In this document: positions 37,517 through 45,412 of the stretch, one piece after another
Numbering within the stretch: the stretch's first letter is position 1
How the letters are laid out: each line of letters starts with the position of its first letter
DNA from: Rhodocyclaceae bacterium
GTDB lineage: Bacteria; Pseudomonadota; Gammaproteobacteria; Burkholderiales; Rhodocyclaceae
Direction of reading: 5' to 3'
Assembly: GCA_018883265.1 (NCBI GenBank)
Contig: VEQK01000008.1
Span: 1-58,303, forward strand
DNA length: 58,303 nt
Made by a program: the position numbers and the translations under genes
Notes under the pieces: generated by a model
The model's input: only the letters and a program-made list of their open reading frames with translations
What the model was told of the DNA's origin: nothing
Database searches by the model: none

Positions 37517-38884
37517 ATGAGATTCTTTAATCAATCCGTGCATTCGCTGGGTGCCCGCTTCTGGGGCGTCTTGCTGCTGGCTCTGATGTTATTGCCCTGG
37601 AGCACGCAGGCACAAATCCAGAATCACAACCAGAACCAGGCGGCGCATCGACAACATCAGCCGCAAACGCTGGACCGAATTGTTGCCGTGGTCAATGAGG
37701 GAGTGATTACCCAGTACCAGCTCGATTCGCGCACACGGGCAGCGACAGCCCAGCTGCAACGACAAAAGGTACAGTTGCCCCCGCCCGATATTTTGCGTCG
37801 ACAGGTTCTGGATCAGATGATTACCGAACGGGCCCAGGTACAGCTCGCCAAGGAAGCAGGGGTACGCGTCGAGGACAACGAGCTCAGCCAGGCCCTGGAC
37901 CGCATTGCAGCTAACCAGAAAGTATCAACATCCCAGATGCGTCAGACCGTTGAGAAGGACGGGATGAAGTGGAATGATTTCCGCGAAGAAATTCGCGATC
38001 AGATGATGATCGCCCGAGTTCGCGAACGGGAAGTGGATGCCAAGATCAACGTTACGCCCGGTGAGGTTGATAACTTTCTGGCCAATCAATCAACGGTCGG
38101 CTCCGGTGAAGAGGTCCATCTGGCGCACATTGTGATTCGTATCCCGGAAGGGGCATCGCCGGAGACGCTGCATAAACTGCGACTCAAGGCGGTGGGTATT
38201 GATGAGCAGGCAAAATCGGGCAAAGATTTTGCGCAGCTGGCGGCAACTTATTCCGAATCCAACGATGCGATGCAGGGCGGTGATCTGGGCTTCCGTCCGA
38301 CCGATAGCCTGCCTCAGGTCATGTCTTCGGCGATTGCCAATCTCAAGCCGGGTCAAGTCAGTGAGGTTGTGCGCAGCCCAAGCGGTTTTCACATTGTCAA
38401 ATTGATCGCCCGACGCGGTGGTGGCAATGCCTTACCCCAGGTCCAGCAGACTCATGCGCGCCATATCCTGATCAAGGTGACTGAAATTACTTCGGAATCC
38501 GAGGCCAGGCACAAAATCACCCAGGTTCATCAACGATTGAAGTCGGGTGAAGATTTTGCAGCACTGGCTAAACTCTATTCGCAGGATGGTTCCGCCCAAA
38601 AGGGCGGCGATTTAGGCTGGCTGTATCCGGGGGACACGGTGCAACCCTTCGATCAAGCCATGAATGCCCTGAAAATTGGCGAAATCAGCGGACCGGTTCA
38701 GACCCAGTTCGGATTTCACATCATCCAGGTATTGGAACGTCGGACAACAGACGTCTCGCAGGATCGGCAGCGTCAGCGGGCGATGATGGCCTTGCGCCAG
38801 CGCAAGATGGAAGACGCTAACCTGGAGTGGATCCGTCAGGTCCGGGATCGAGCCTACGTCGAGATTAGGCTTGAAGACCAATGA
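37517..38884 (+). CDS. surA: Periplasmic chaperone and peptidyl-prolyl isomerase SurA
   Basis: A 455-residue periplasmic chaperone for outer-membrane proteins, including LptD. A signal peptide ends near STQAQ, followed by a Gln/His/Asn-rich stretch. The SurA N-domain starts at [20 protein letters not shown]. Two parvulin domains follow: [15 protein letters not shown]...GGDLGF and [11 protein letters not shown]...[11 protein letters not shown]. Located between lptD and pdxA as in E. coli. The stop overlaps pdxA by four bases. Confidence 0.96.
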   Translation: MRFFNQSVHSLGARFWGVLLLALMLLPWSTQAQIQNHNQNQAAHRQHQPQTLDRIVAVVNEGVITQYQLDSRTRAATAQLQRQKVQLPPPDILRRQVLDQMITERAQVQLAKEAGVRVEDNELSQALDRIAANQKVSTSQMRQTVEKDGMKWNDFREEIRDQMMIARVREREVDAKINVTPGEVDNFLANQSTVGSGEEVHLAHIVIRIPEGASPETLHKLRLKAVGIDEQAKSGKDFAQLAATYSESNDAMQGGDLGFRPTDSLPQVMSSAIANLKPGQVSEVVRSPSGFHIVKLIARRGGGNALPQVQQTHARHILIKVTEITSESEARHKITQVHQRLKSGEDFAALAKLYSQDGSAQKGGDLGWLYPGDTVQPFDQAMNALKIGEISGPVQTQFGFHIIQVLERRTTDVSQDRQRQRAMMALRQRKMEDANLEWIRQVRDRAYVEIRLEDQ

Positions 38885-39903
38885 GCGAAGTGATCCGACG
38901 ACTGGCGGTTACATCGGGTGAACCGGCGGGAATCGGCCCCGATCTCTGTCTGCGGCTGGCCGAGCGGGACTGGTCTGATGCACTGGTGGTGCTGTGCGAC
39001 CGCACATTGCTCGAAGCCCGTGCAGCGCAAATTGCTGCACCGGTGAGCATCCAGATTTATGATCCTGCCAGTCGGCCAGCACCGTCACGCGCGGGTGTGC
39101 TGACGGTTTGCCACGTGCCTGTGGCGGTGCCTGTCGTCAGCGGAAAACTCGATGTCAGAAATGCTGAATACGTCATTCACCTGCTGGACCGGGCGATAGC
39201 CGGGTGTCGAACGGGGGAGTTCGCGGCCATGGTCACCGCGCCGCTTCACAAGGGTGTCATCAATGATGCTGGCCGTCCTTTTACGGGCCATACCGAATAC
39301 TTGGCCGAACAGACAGCAACGCCGCGTGTGGTGATGATGCTGGCCGGAGATACAGCGCATGGTCCTCTGCGAGTGGCGCTGGCGACAACGCATCTGGCGC
39401 TGGCCGACGTACCGGCTGCGATCACTGCGGATGAGCTGATGGCAGTACTGCGGATTCTTGATGCCGACCTGCGCGACAAATTCGGTATCGTTGAACCACG
39501 GGTACTGGTGGCTGGCCTCAATCCGCACGCGGGCGAGAGCGGCCACATGGGGTGTGAAGAAATCGACACCATTGCCCCCGTGCTCGAGCGCTTGCGCGCT
39601 GAAGGTATGAGGCTGATTGGTCCCTTGCCGGCCGATACGCTATTTACGCCACGCGTATTGCCACAGGGCGATGCGGTGCTGGCCATGTATCACGATCAGG
39701 GGTTGGCGCCGCTCAAGTATGCAACCTTTGGGCAGGGCATCAATATCACGCTGGGCTTGCCGATTATTCGAACCTCCGTTGATCATGGTACGGCGCTGGA
39801 TCTTGCCGGCCTAAGTATTGACGACCCGTCAGCGGCAGATGCCGGCAGCCTTTTCGCGGCAGTGGCGCTCGCCTCGCAATTGGCGGAGAGGTCTGGCGTA
39901 TGA
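38881..39903 (+). CDS. pdxA: 4-hydroxythreonine-4-phosphate dehydrogenase
   Basis: PdxA oxidises 4-phosphohydroxy-L-threonine in pyridoxal phosphate synthesis. The 340-residue protein has [13 protein letters not shown] at the start, [24 protein letters not shown] with zinc-site residues, [15 protein letters not shown] and [26 protein letters not shown]. Overlaps surA and rsmA by four bases each. Confidence 0.97.
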   Translation: MSEVIRRLAVTSGEPAGIGPDLCLRLAERDWSDALVVLCDRTLLEARAAQIAAPVSIQIYDPASRPAPSRAGVLTVCHVPVAVPVVSGKLDVRNAEYVIHLLDRAIAGCRTGEFAAMVTAPLHKGVINDAGRPFTGHTEYLAEQTATPRVVMMLAGDTAHGPLRVALATTHLALADVPAAITADELMAVLRILDADLRDKFGIVEPRVLVAGLNPHAGESGHMGCEEIDTIAPVLERLRAEGMRLIGPLPADTLFTPRVLPQGDAVLAMYHDQGLAPLKYATFGQGINITLGLPIIRTSVDHGTALDLAGLSIDDPSAADAGSLFAAVALASQLAERSGV

Positions 39904-40703
39904 GTCGCACGCAACTGCCGGGCCGATCAGTCGCCGATACTGGGCATAAAGCCCGAAAACGCTTTGGCCAGAACTTCCTCATCGATCAGGGCATCATTTA
40001 TGGCATCGTCGATGCCATGAACCCGCGTCCCGCTGAGCGCATTGTCGAGATTGGACCGGGCCTAGGAGCGCTGACGCAACCGCTATTGGAGCGGGCAGGG
40101 CATCTTCACGTCGTGGAACTCGATCGTGATCTGATTGCGCGCCTGGAAAAAAAATACACCCCGGCACAGATGACGATTCACGCGGGTGATGCACTGGCGT
40201 TTGATTTTTCGACCCTGGGTCCCGAGTTACGCGTAGTCGGCAACTTGCCCTACAACATCTCGACGCCGATTCTTTTTCATCTGCTCGATAAGGTCGATGG
40301 TATCCGCGATATTCACGTGATGTTACAGAAAGAAGTCGTCGACCGGATGGTGGCTGCCCCGGGCGACGCTGACCGTAGTCGGTTGTCGGTGATGCTGCAG
40401 CGGTACTGTTATCTTGAGCCGCTGCTCGATGTCCCCCCCGAATCTTTTGATCCTGCGCCCAAAGTCAATTCGGCCGTCGTGCGTATGATCCCCAAACCTT
40501 TGGCGGACCGACTACCGGTGGACGAAACAAAGCTGCAGGCGGTGGTCAATGCAGCGTTCTCACAGCGCCGGAAGATGGTAAGAAATACGCTCAAGCCGTT
40601 GATGAGTGCTGATCAGATTGTCGCGGCTGGTATTGATCCGACTGAGCGCGCCGAGCGACTTAGTGAGGCCGATTTTGTAGCACTGGCAAAGGAGCTCACA
40701 TAG
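39900..40703 (+). CDS. rsmA: 16S rRNA (adenine1518/1519-N6) dimethyltransferase
   Basis: RsmA (KsgA) dimethylates two adenines in helix 45 of 16S rRNA late in 30S assembly. Visible are [12 protein letters not shown], the SAM-binding [12 protein letters not shown], and the catalytic VGNLPYNIS. 267 residues, a usual length. It ends the lptD-surA-pdxA-rsmA cluster; apaG and apaH, often next, are absent, and an insertion-sequence remnant follows instead. Confidence 0.97.
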   Translation: MSRTQLPGRSVADTGHKARKRFGQNFLIDQGIIYGIVDAMNPRPAERIVEIGPGLGALTQPLLERAGHLHVVELDRDLIARLEKKYTPAQMTIHAGDALAFDFSTLGPELRVVGNLPYNISTPILFHLLDKVDGIRDIHVMLQKEVVDRMVAAPGDADRSRLSVMLQRYCYLEPLLDVPPESFDPAPKVNSAVVRMIPKPLADRLPVDETKLQAVVNAAFSQRRKMVRNTLKPLMSADQIVAAGIDPTERAERLSEADFVALAKELT

Positions 40704-40747
40704 GGGTTGTCACTAAGTTGTTGAGCCGTGAACTGAGGCCATCCTGA

Positions 40748-41032
40748 ATTTTGTGTAAACGGTCATTTGGCGAAAATGGACGCTTGAGGCAGCTGACGAA
40801 TCTGCTGGTCGAGAAGGTTTTGGACCCCGAAATAGCCAATAGTGGCGGCGTAACTGGCAACGGATCATTCCCGAACGATCAGGCTTTGCTCAAGCTCTTC
40901 TAGCCAGCCCTACGCAACAACAGCTAGAAATGGTCGATGCCGATCGGGACTGGAAAGCAGTGTTGACTCGTTTTACTATTGAGTTCGGCGATAGGCTTGC
41001 CGTGATCAACTGAAACCCCGTTTGCACAAAAT
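40748..41032. mobile_element. Internally deleted IS256-family element remnant (MITE-like)
   Basis: Terminal inverted repeats ATTTTGTGTAAACGG (40748-40762) and its complement with one mismatch (41018-41032) bound 285 bp. They resemble IS256-family ends. Between them a transposase N-terminal fragment is joined to its C-terminal end. This fills most of the 367-base gap between rsmA and the response regulator. No clear 8-9 bp target duplication was seen, so the ends may be altered. The right end is 38 bases from the response regulator start and could influence its transcription. Confidence 0.85.
40784..41013 (+). pseudogene. IS256-family transposase remnant (N- and C-terminal fragments fused, broken)
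   Basis: The frame from 40784 reads LRQLTNLLVEKVLDPEIA, like the N-terminal region of IS256 transposases, then passes straight into TGNGSFPNDQALLKLF, like the C-terminal region. The DDE catalytic core is missing. In-frame TAG codons interrupt the C-terminal part twice, and a frameshift near 40942 is needed to continue as DRDWKAVLTRFTIEFGDRL before the stop at 41013. Non-functional. Confidence 0.88.
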
Positions 41033-41070
41033 ATCTGTCACGCCCCACTAATAACCAGAAAATACTCCTC

Positions 41071-41760
41071 ATGGCATTCAAGATCCTTATCGTTGAAGAT
41101 GAGCCCGATTTCCGAATCGTGCTCGTTGAGTATCTCCAGCTAAAAGGCTATGAGGCGAAGGGCATTGCATCGGTTGCTGAGTATCAGTCGTTAAAAGATC
41201 CCGACAGTTATGATCTCATCATACTAGACCGCACTCTACCAGATGGAGATGGCCTAGTGATCCTGGAGGCGCATCGTAAACGTTCAGAGTCCCCCGTGAT
41301 TATTCTCTCTGGCCTTGGTGAGCTTGATGAACGCGTCAAAGGTTTGGAGGCCGATGCGGATTACTATCTGGTCAAGCCCTTCAAAATGCTCGAGCTGCTT
41401 GCCATTGTTAGTCGTTATGCCCGCCGCCAGAAAAACCAGACGCCGGGTCAGGCATACTGGTCGATTAACCGACGGCAACGTGCCTTAACCTCGCCATGCG
41501 GCCTCACCATGAATCTCACCAATATGGAGTTGGCTTTCCTAAACTGTTTCAGGGACGCTGAGGGCGTTAGCATTTCCAGAGAAGATATTGTCAGTCAGTT
41601 AGGACACCAGGCGAATGTCTATGATTATCGCCGTCTTCAGACCATGGTGAGTCGTTTGCGCCTGAAAGTAAAAGAGGCTGGCATGAGCGAACTACCGCTC
41701 GAATCCATCTATGGTGATGGGTATACCTATAAAGCGAGACTGATTGCTCTTGACGCTTGA
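41071..41760 (+). CDS. OmpR/PhoB-family response regulator
   Basis: A 229-residue two-domain regulator. The receiver has acidic residues Glu9-Asp10, phospho-acceptor Asp53 (ILDRTLPDGDG), Ser80 and Lys102 (LVKPFK). The C-terminal winged helix (about 128-225) ends with SIYGDGYTYKARL, the usual OmpR-type wing. The helix signals are moderately divergent from PhoB or OmpR. It ends seven bases from the end of a histidine kinase gene on the other strand, its likely partner. It starts just after the IS remnant; its ribosome-binding site is poor. Confidence 0.92.
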   Translation: MAFKILIVEDEPDFRIVLVEYLQLKGYEAKGIASVAEYQSLKDPDSYDLIILDRTLPDGDGLVILEAHRKRSESPVIILSGLGELDERVKGLEADADYYLVKPFKMLELLAIVSRYARRQKNQTPGQAYWSINRRQRALTSPCGLTMNLTNMELAFLNCFRDAEGVSISREDIVSQLGHQANVYDYRRLQTMVSRLRLKVKEAGMSELPLESIYGDGYTYKARLIALDA

Positions 41761-41767
41761 ACGTCGA

Positions 41768-43780
41768 TTATGGCCGCTTGCCACCTGAAATAGGTAGCCA
41801 CAGCGTGAATGTCGTGCCGGCATTGAGTTCGCTATGTAGTTCAATATGCCCGCCGTGAAGCTCTGTAATTCGTTTCACAAAAGCCAGACCCAGGCCCACA
41901 CCTTTGACCCGATCATCCAGGGATGCTCGAAAATAAAGATCGAACACCCGTTCTTGATCACTTTCCCTGATTCCCTGACCCTGGTCGTGTACACTTAGCG
42001 CAATCTGCTGAGCATTGCGTACCAGGCTCAGTGTAACGATGGTGCCTTTCGGAGAATACTTACAGGAATTATCGATCAGGTTTAAGACTGCTATCTGAAG
42101 TAGGTGGCTGTCTGCCTCAATCTGTATCGGATTGCGTGGATTAACAAATTCGAACTGAAAATCCGGATGCATGTTACGACTATTGTTAACAAGCTCCGTC
42201 AGAAGCGCCCCCAGATCAATCAATGTCTTTTCGAGATGGCCAGCCTGCTGATGTATACGATCACTCTGTAGCCACTGATCAAATAAGCTGGAAAGCCGAA
42301 AAGTCGCGGTGCGAATAGCGCTGGTACGCTTTTGTGTATGGCTGATTCCCGATTCGGACTCAAGCTCAAGCATAGAAGTTTGTCCTTCAATTATATTGAG
42401 TGGGTTCCGAAATTCATGTGCAATCATCGCACCAAAGCGTACATACTGCTCGTGAATTGCCTGTTCGTTCATCAGCAGATGCTGCAGTTTCTCGGTGCGT
42501 TTCTGAACGGCATCTTCCAGACGGTCTTCAGAGATTTTAAGCGCGTCCAATGTGGCCTGCTTCGCAATCAGCGCATCCGATTGTGCGTTCTCGCGCAGCA
42601 GCCTTTCGTGCTGAATTCGGGTTGCCAGTGCAAACGAAAAGAGCATCATTTCCAAGCCTGATCCGATCTGAAAGGCGTAGAGCGTAAAGGCGTTGCTGGG
42701 GACAAGCTCAAAGACGCGGAATGAAGCGATAATGGATCCCGTGGCCAGAGAACCCCAGGCCAGCGCAAAATAGTAGGCGCCGCGATGACCCTGCTTGATT
42801 GCCTGGAAACTGCCGTACAGACAGGCAAACGAGCCCAGCAGATTGATGGCAAAAAATGCCTCCGACACCCGCTGCGTGGGGATGTTTTGATTAAAAACGG
42901 TAGCGGTAAAGAGCAGTCCAAATATCAGATACAAGCCACCCGCCACGATTAACAGGTTGTTGAATCTGGGCTGCGTAGTACGGGTGCGCAAAAATATAGC
43001 GGTAAACGCCATAGCAAAAACACCGGAGTAGCCGAACAGGGCATTTTGCGAGACCAGATCCCATTCAATGGCGTTCGGCCACAAATACAAACGACCATAC
43101 CCATTTCCGGCAAAGATACCCAGTCCCGCCAAGCCGGTGAACAGACAGTAAATCAGATACTGGCGATCTCGGACCGTAATAAACAGGATCAGATTGTAAA
43201 GAAGCAGGCTTATCAGGCCGCCGTAGTAAAGTGCCTGAATCATCGTATCCGTGACCTGAGCATTGTTAAATGCCGCTAGTGAGTAAAGCATCAGCGGAAT
43301 CGTGATGGCATAGTTGGACCGGATCCGGAAGTAGAAATCCTGCGTCTCGTTTTTTAGCGTGACCGGGAACGCAAAGAACCGATATTCAAACGGCCGGCTT
43401 TCGATAGGGGCTATGGCGCCGCTCGTCACCACCGGTGCGCCAGGCGCATAAAAGCAAACCTCATAAAGCCCCAGGTAGGGAATCTCCAGAATCCATTTTT
43501 CCGGGGCATCGGGATGTCGGGATAGTGGAACTTTGACCCAGTAGGTGGCATCCGAGAAGCCAAAATTCACGACCTTCGTGAACAAGGACGTAGGCTTGAA
43601 ATCAAACCGGCCGGGGTCGCTAATAATCTCGTCCGAAGTGGCTGTTCCTGCGCGATCAACAAAGATCTCGATTTGGCCCACCAGGTTGTAGTGATCGGGG
43701 CGCTCGCTGGCAACAAACGCCCAGCTGGGCCAAACCCAGCCGAGCAGTAGGCTCACCAATAGGATGCGAATAAAGGCCAT
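41768..43780 (-). CDS. Sensor histidine kinase with 7TM-DISM sensory domain
   Basis: A 670-residue membrane kinase. A signal peptide-like helix is followed by a periplasmic 7TMR-DISM extracellular domain (about 25-175), a seven-helix 7TM-DISM membrane domain (about 180-390), a coiled coil (390-445) and the kinase. The H box is FGAMIAHEFRNPLN with His455. The N box is NLIDNSCKYSPKG, the G boxes DQGQGIRESD and GVGLGLAFVKRITELHGG. DISM domains are thought to bind small molecules such as carbohydrates. The gene is convergent with the response regulator and divergent from the two lipoprotein genes. Confidence 0.94.
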   Translation of the reverse strand: MAFIRILLVSLLLGWVWPSWAFVASERPDHYNLVGQIEIFVDRAGTATSDEIISDPGRFDFKPTSLFTKVVNFGFSDATYWVKVPLSRHPDAPEKWILEIPYLGLYEVCFYAPGAPVVTSGAIAPIESRPFEYRFFAFPVTLKNETQDFYFRIRSNYAITIPLMLYSLAAFNNAQVTDTMIQALYYGGLISLLLYNLILFITVRDRQYLIYCLFTGLAGLGIFAGNGYGRLYLWPNAIEWDLVSQNALFGYSGVFAMAFTAIFLRTRTTQPRFNNLLIVAGGLYLIFGLLFTATVFNQNIPTQRVSEAFFAINLLGSFACLYGSFQAIKQGHRGAYYFALAWGSLATGSIIASFRVFELVPSNAFTLYAFQIGSGLEMMLFSFALATRIQHERLLRENAQSDALIAKQATLDALKISEDRLEDAVQKRTEKLQHLLMNEQAIHEQYVRFGAMIAHEFRNPLNIIEGQTSMLELESESGISHTQKRTSAIRTATFRLSSLFDQWLQSDRIHQQAGHLEKTLIDLGALLTELVNNSRNMHPDFQFEFVNPRNPIQIEADSHLLQIAVLNLIDNSCKYSPKGTIVTLSLVRNAQQIALSVHDQGQGIRESDQERVFDLYFRASLDDRVKGVGLGLAFVKRITELHGGHIELHSELNAGTTFTLWLPISGGKRP

Positions 43781-43828
43781 AACACTGATTCAATGTGACA
43801 TTTCCACACTTTAATGGAGAAAATCAGA

Positions 43829-43911
43829 TTGTTAGCGGTGCACAATTGAAAGTAAGAATTGGTTAGCGGTTAGGCTGAAAATGTAAGAATTTGTAAGAGC
43901 TTTTTGATAAT
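43829..43911 (+). promoter_or_regulatory. Direct-repeat operator and promoter upstream of the lipoprotein genes
   Basis: Two 31-bp units (43831-43861 and 43862-43892) each begin GTTAGCGGT and end with GTAAGAATT. A third GTAAGA follows at 43893. The GTAAGA copies start at 43852, 43883 and 43893, so the last two are 10 bases apart, as in PhoB/OmpR sites. GATAAT (43906-43911) is a -10, which puts the last repeats at the -35. This is the architecture of an activator site of the OmpR family; the neighbouring regulator is the obvious candidate. The kinase gene diverges from the other side. Confidence 0.7.
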
Positions 43912-43951
43912 TGAATACGTAGGATTTAGCGTATCTCATCAGGAGACCGCC

Positions 43952-45400
43952 ATGAATCTTCGTAAAACTGCTTTGGCAACCCCCGCCGCCCTGGCCGCCC
44001 TTGCTCTGGTAGGTTGCGGTGGTGGTTCTGATAACAACAATCAAGCCGCTGCGACATCGGTTCAGGCTGGCCAGACACAAACCAGCAAGGTTTTGGTTGA
44101 TGGCGTCGAGATTCAGAAAACGACCTATCGCTGGTACAGCGTTACGGATGACAAAGGGTCGCTGAGTGATCAGCCGCTGGCTAAAGCCGCCGATGAGGCC
44201 AATTTGCCGCATGTGCTGATTACAGAATCAATCAGAACTTCTGGCAACTCGGCAGCGCCGGCCATGGCAGTCGCTTATGCTTCCACTGCTCCTGTGACAT
44301 TGCCCACGACCCTGGCGGAATACAAATCCTGCTACAGCCAGTTCTGGCAAGGTATGCAAAAATATTATCCCAGCGCAGATAAAGCACTCATCGCCAAGCG
44401 GCTTAACGACTTCAATATGACCGTCGACGAGCTCTGCGTTAAACAAGCCTCTTCAAAACTCACCATGGATGAATACATTGAGATGTTCCAGGTGGTTGCG
44501 AAGTATTGGCCAAATGATTCGCAAATCGAGGGAAAAATTGCCGATTTCTTTACGTACATTCATGTCACACCGGGTACCTTTAAACAGACCCTTGCTAGTC
44601 TGGGGTTCACGTGGGAAGACTTTGCGCGCCGTCTGAAGAATGAAACTTCAGGCGCCACTAAGTTTGCAAACGAGTACCAGCTATCGGCCATGACCTTCGA
44701 GCCTTTTCTGCGAAACTACATGAAGCAGCATCAACCGGGTCCGGTTGTGGCATTGATTCAGAATAAGCTGCAAAGCCTAAGCCATACATTGGCCCAAGGG
44801 TTTAGTCCTAGGCTACAACAGGCATTGAGAGGGCACAGAATTCTGGCTCAGCAGGCTACCCCCGTGAGTACGTATACCGACGCTGCCAATGCCATTACAG
44901 ATACTGTCAACAAGGTGTGGTCACTGGGCAAGGACGTTTGGAACTTTATAGATACCAAGACAGGTAAACAGAGTGTCGATGATGCCACGGCGAGATCATC
45001 GATCCTTTCAGCTGCCAGCCAGAACGAACTCGATTACGAGTTTGCAAAAACCAATCAGACCAAAGTGGTGTCGTTTGTTGGCGAAGGCCTTTTGGGGATT
45101 GGCGAAAACTATCGTGTAGATATGCAGCTGCAGGCCGATTACGGTGCAACAAATCCTAATTTTGGCGGCCAGTGGGTGCCTAATTTCAATGTCGTTGTTA
45201 AACAGGTAAAGGCAGACTGGGGCTACTCCATCACGGGGGACGCCCAAGTCACCAATGTTGTTAATCGTGGTTCAGCAACCGATCCCATCCCCGAGGCTCA
45301 AGTTGATCTGAAACTGGTTGCTTCTAATGTTTCTGTCAATCGACAAAACTTTTCATTCATTGTGAATGGCGCTACCGGTGCCGTGTTCAAACCCAACTGA
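43952..45400 (+). CDS. Predicted outer-membrane lipoprotein, unknown function (first of two)
   Basis: I do not recognise this 482-residue protein. It has a lipoprotein signal peptide with lipobox LALVGC (Cys22) and Gly at +2, which favours outer-membrane sorting. A low-complexity GGGSDNNNQAAA tail follows. The middle (about 120-300) is helical with many aromatics and a CysX..Cys pair (127 and 162). The C-terminal part (about 360-482) looks beta-rich. ATG 43952 has AGGAG at the right distance. The next gene, 12 bases downstream, shares the same GCGGGSD start, so the two may be made together. Confidence 0.85.
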   Translation: MNLRKTALATPAALAALALVGCGGGSDNNNQAAATSVQAGQTQTSKVLVDGVEIQKTTYRWYSVTDDKGSLSDQPLAKAADEANLPHVLITESIRTSGNSAAPAMAVAYASTAPVTLPTTLAEYKSCYSQFWQGMQKYYPSADKALIAKRLNDFNMTVDELCVKQASSKLTMDEYIEMFQVVAKYWPNDSQIEGKIADFFTYIHVTPGTFKQTLASLGFTWEDFARRLKNETSGATKFANEYQLSAMTFEPFLRNYMKQHQPGPVVALIQNKLQSLSHTLAQGFSPRLQQALRGHRILAQQATPVSTYTDAANAITDTVNKVWSLGKDVWNFIDTKTGKQSVDDATARSSILSAASQNELDYEFAKTNQTKVVSFVGEGLLGIGENYRVDMQLQADYGATNPNFGGQWVPNFNVVVKQVKADWGYSITGDAQVTNVVNRGSATDPIPEAQVDLKLVASNVSVNRQNFSFIVNGATGAVFKPN

Positions 45401-45412
45401 TTTGGTGAAACC

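Noticed and set aside
40784-41013. Intact small gene between rsmA and the regulator
   Set aside because: In-frame stops, a frameshift and flanking terminal repeats show an IS remnant.
43829-43898. CRISPR array
   Set aside because: Only two 31-bp units without spacers of constant length and no cas genes; it fits an operator. No CRISPR array was seen elsewhere in the window.
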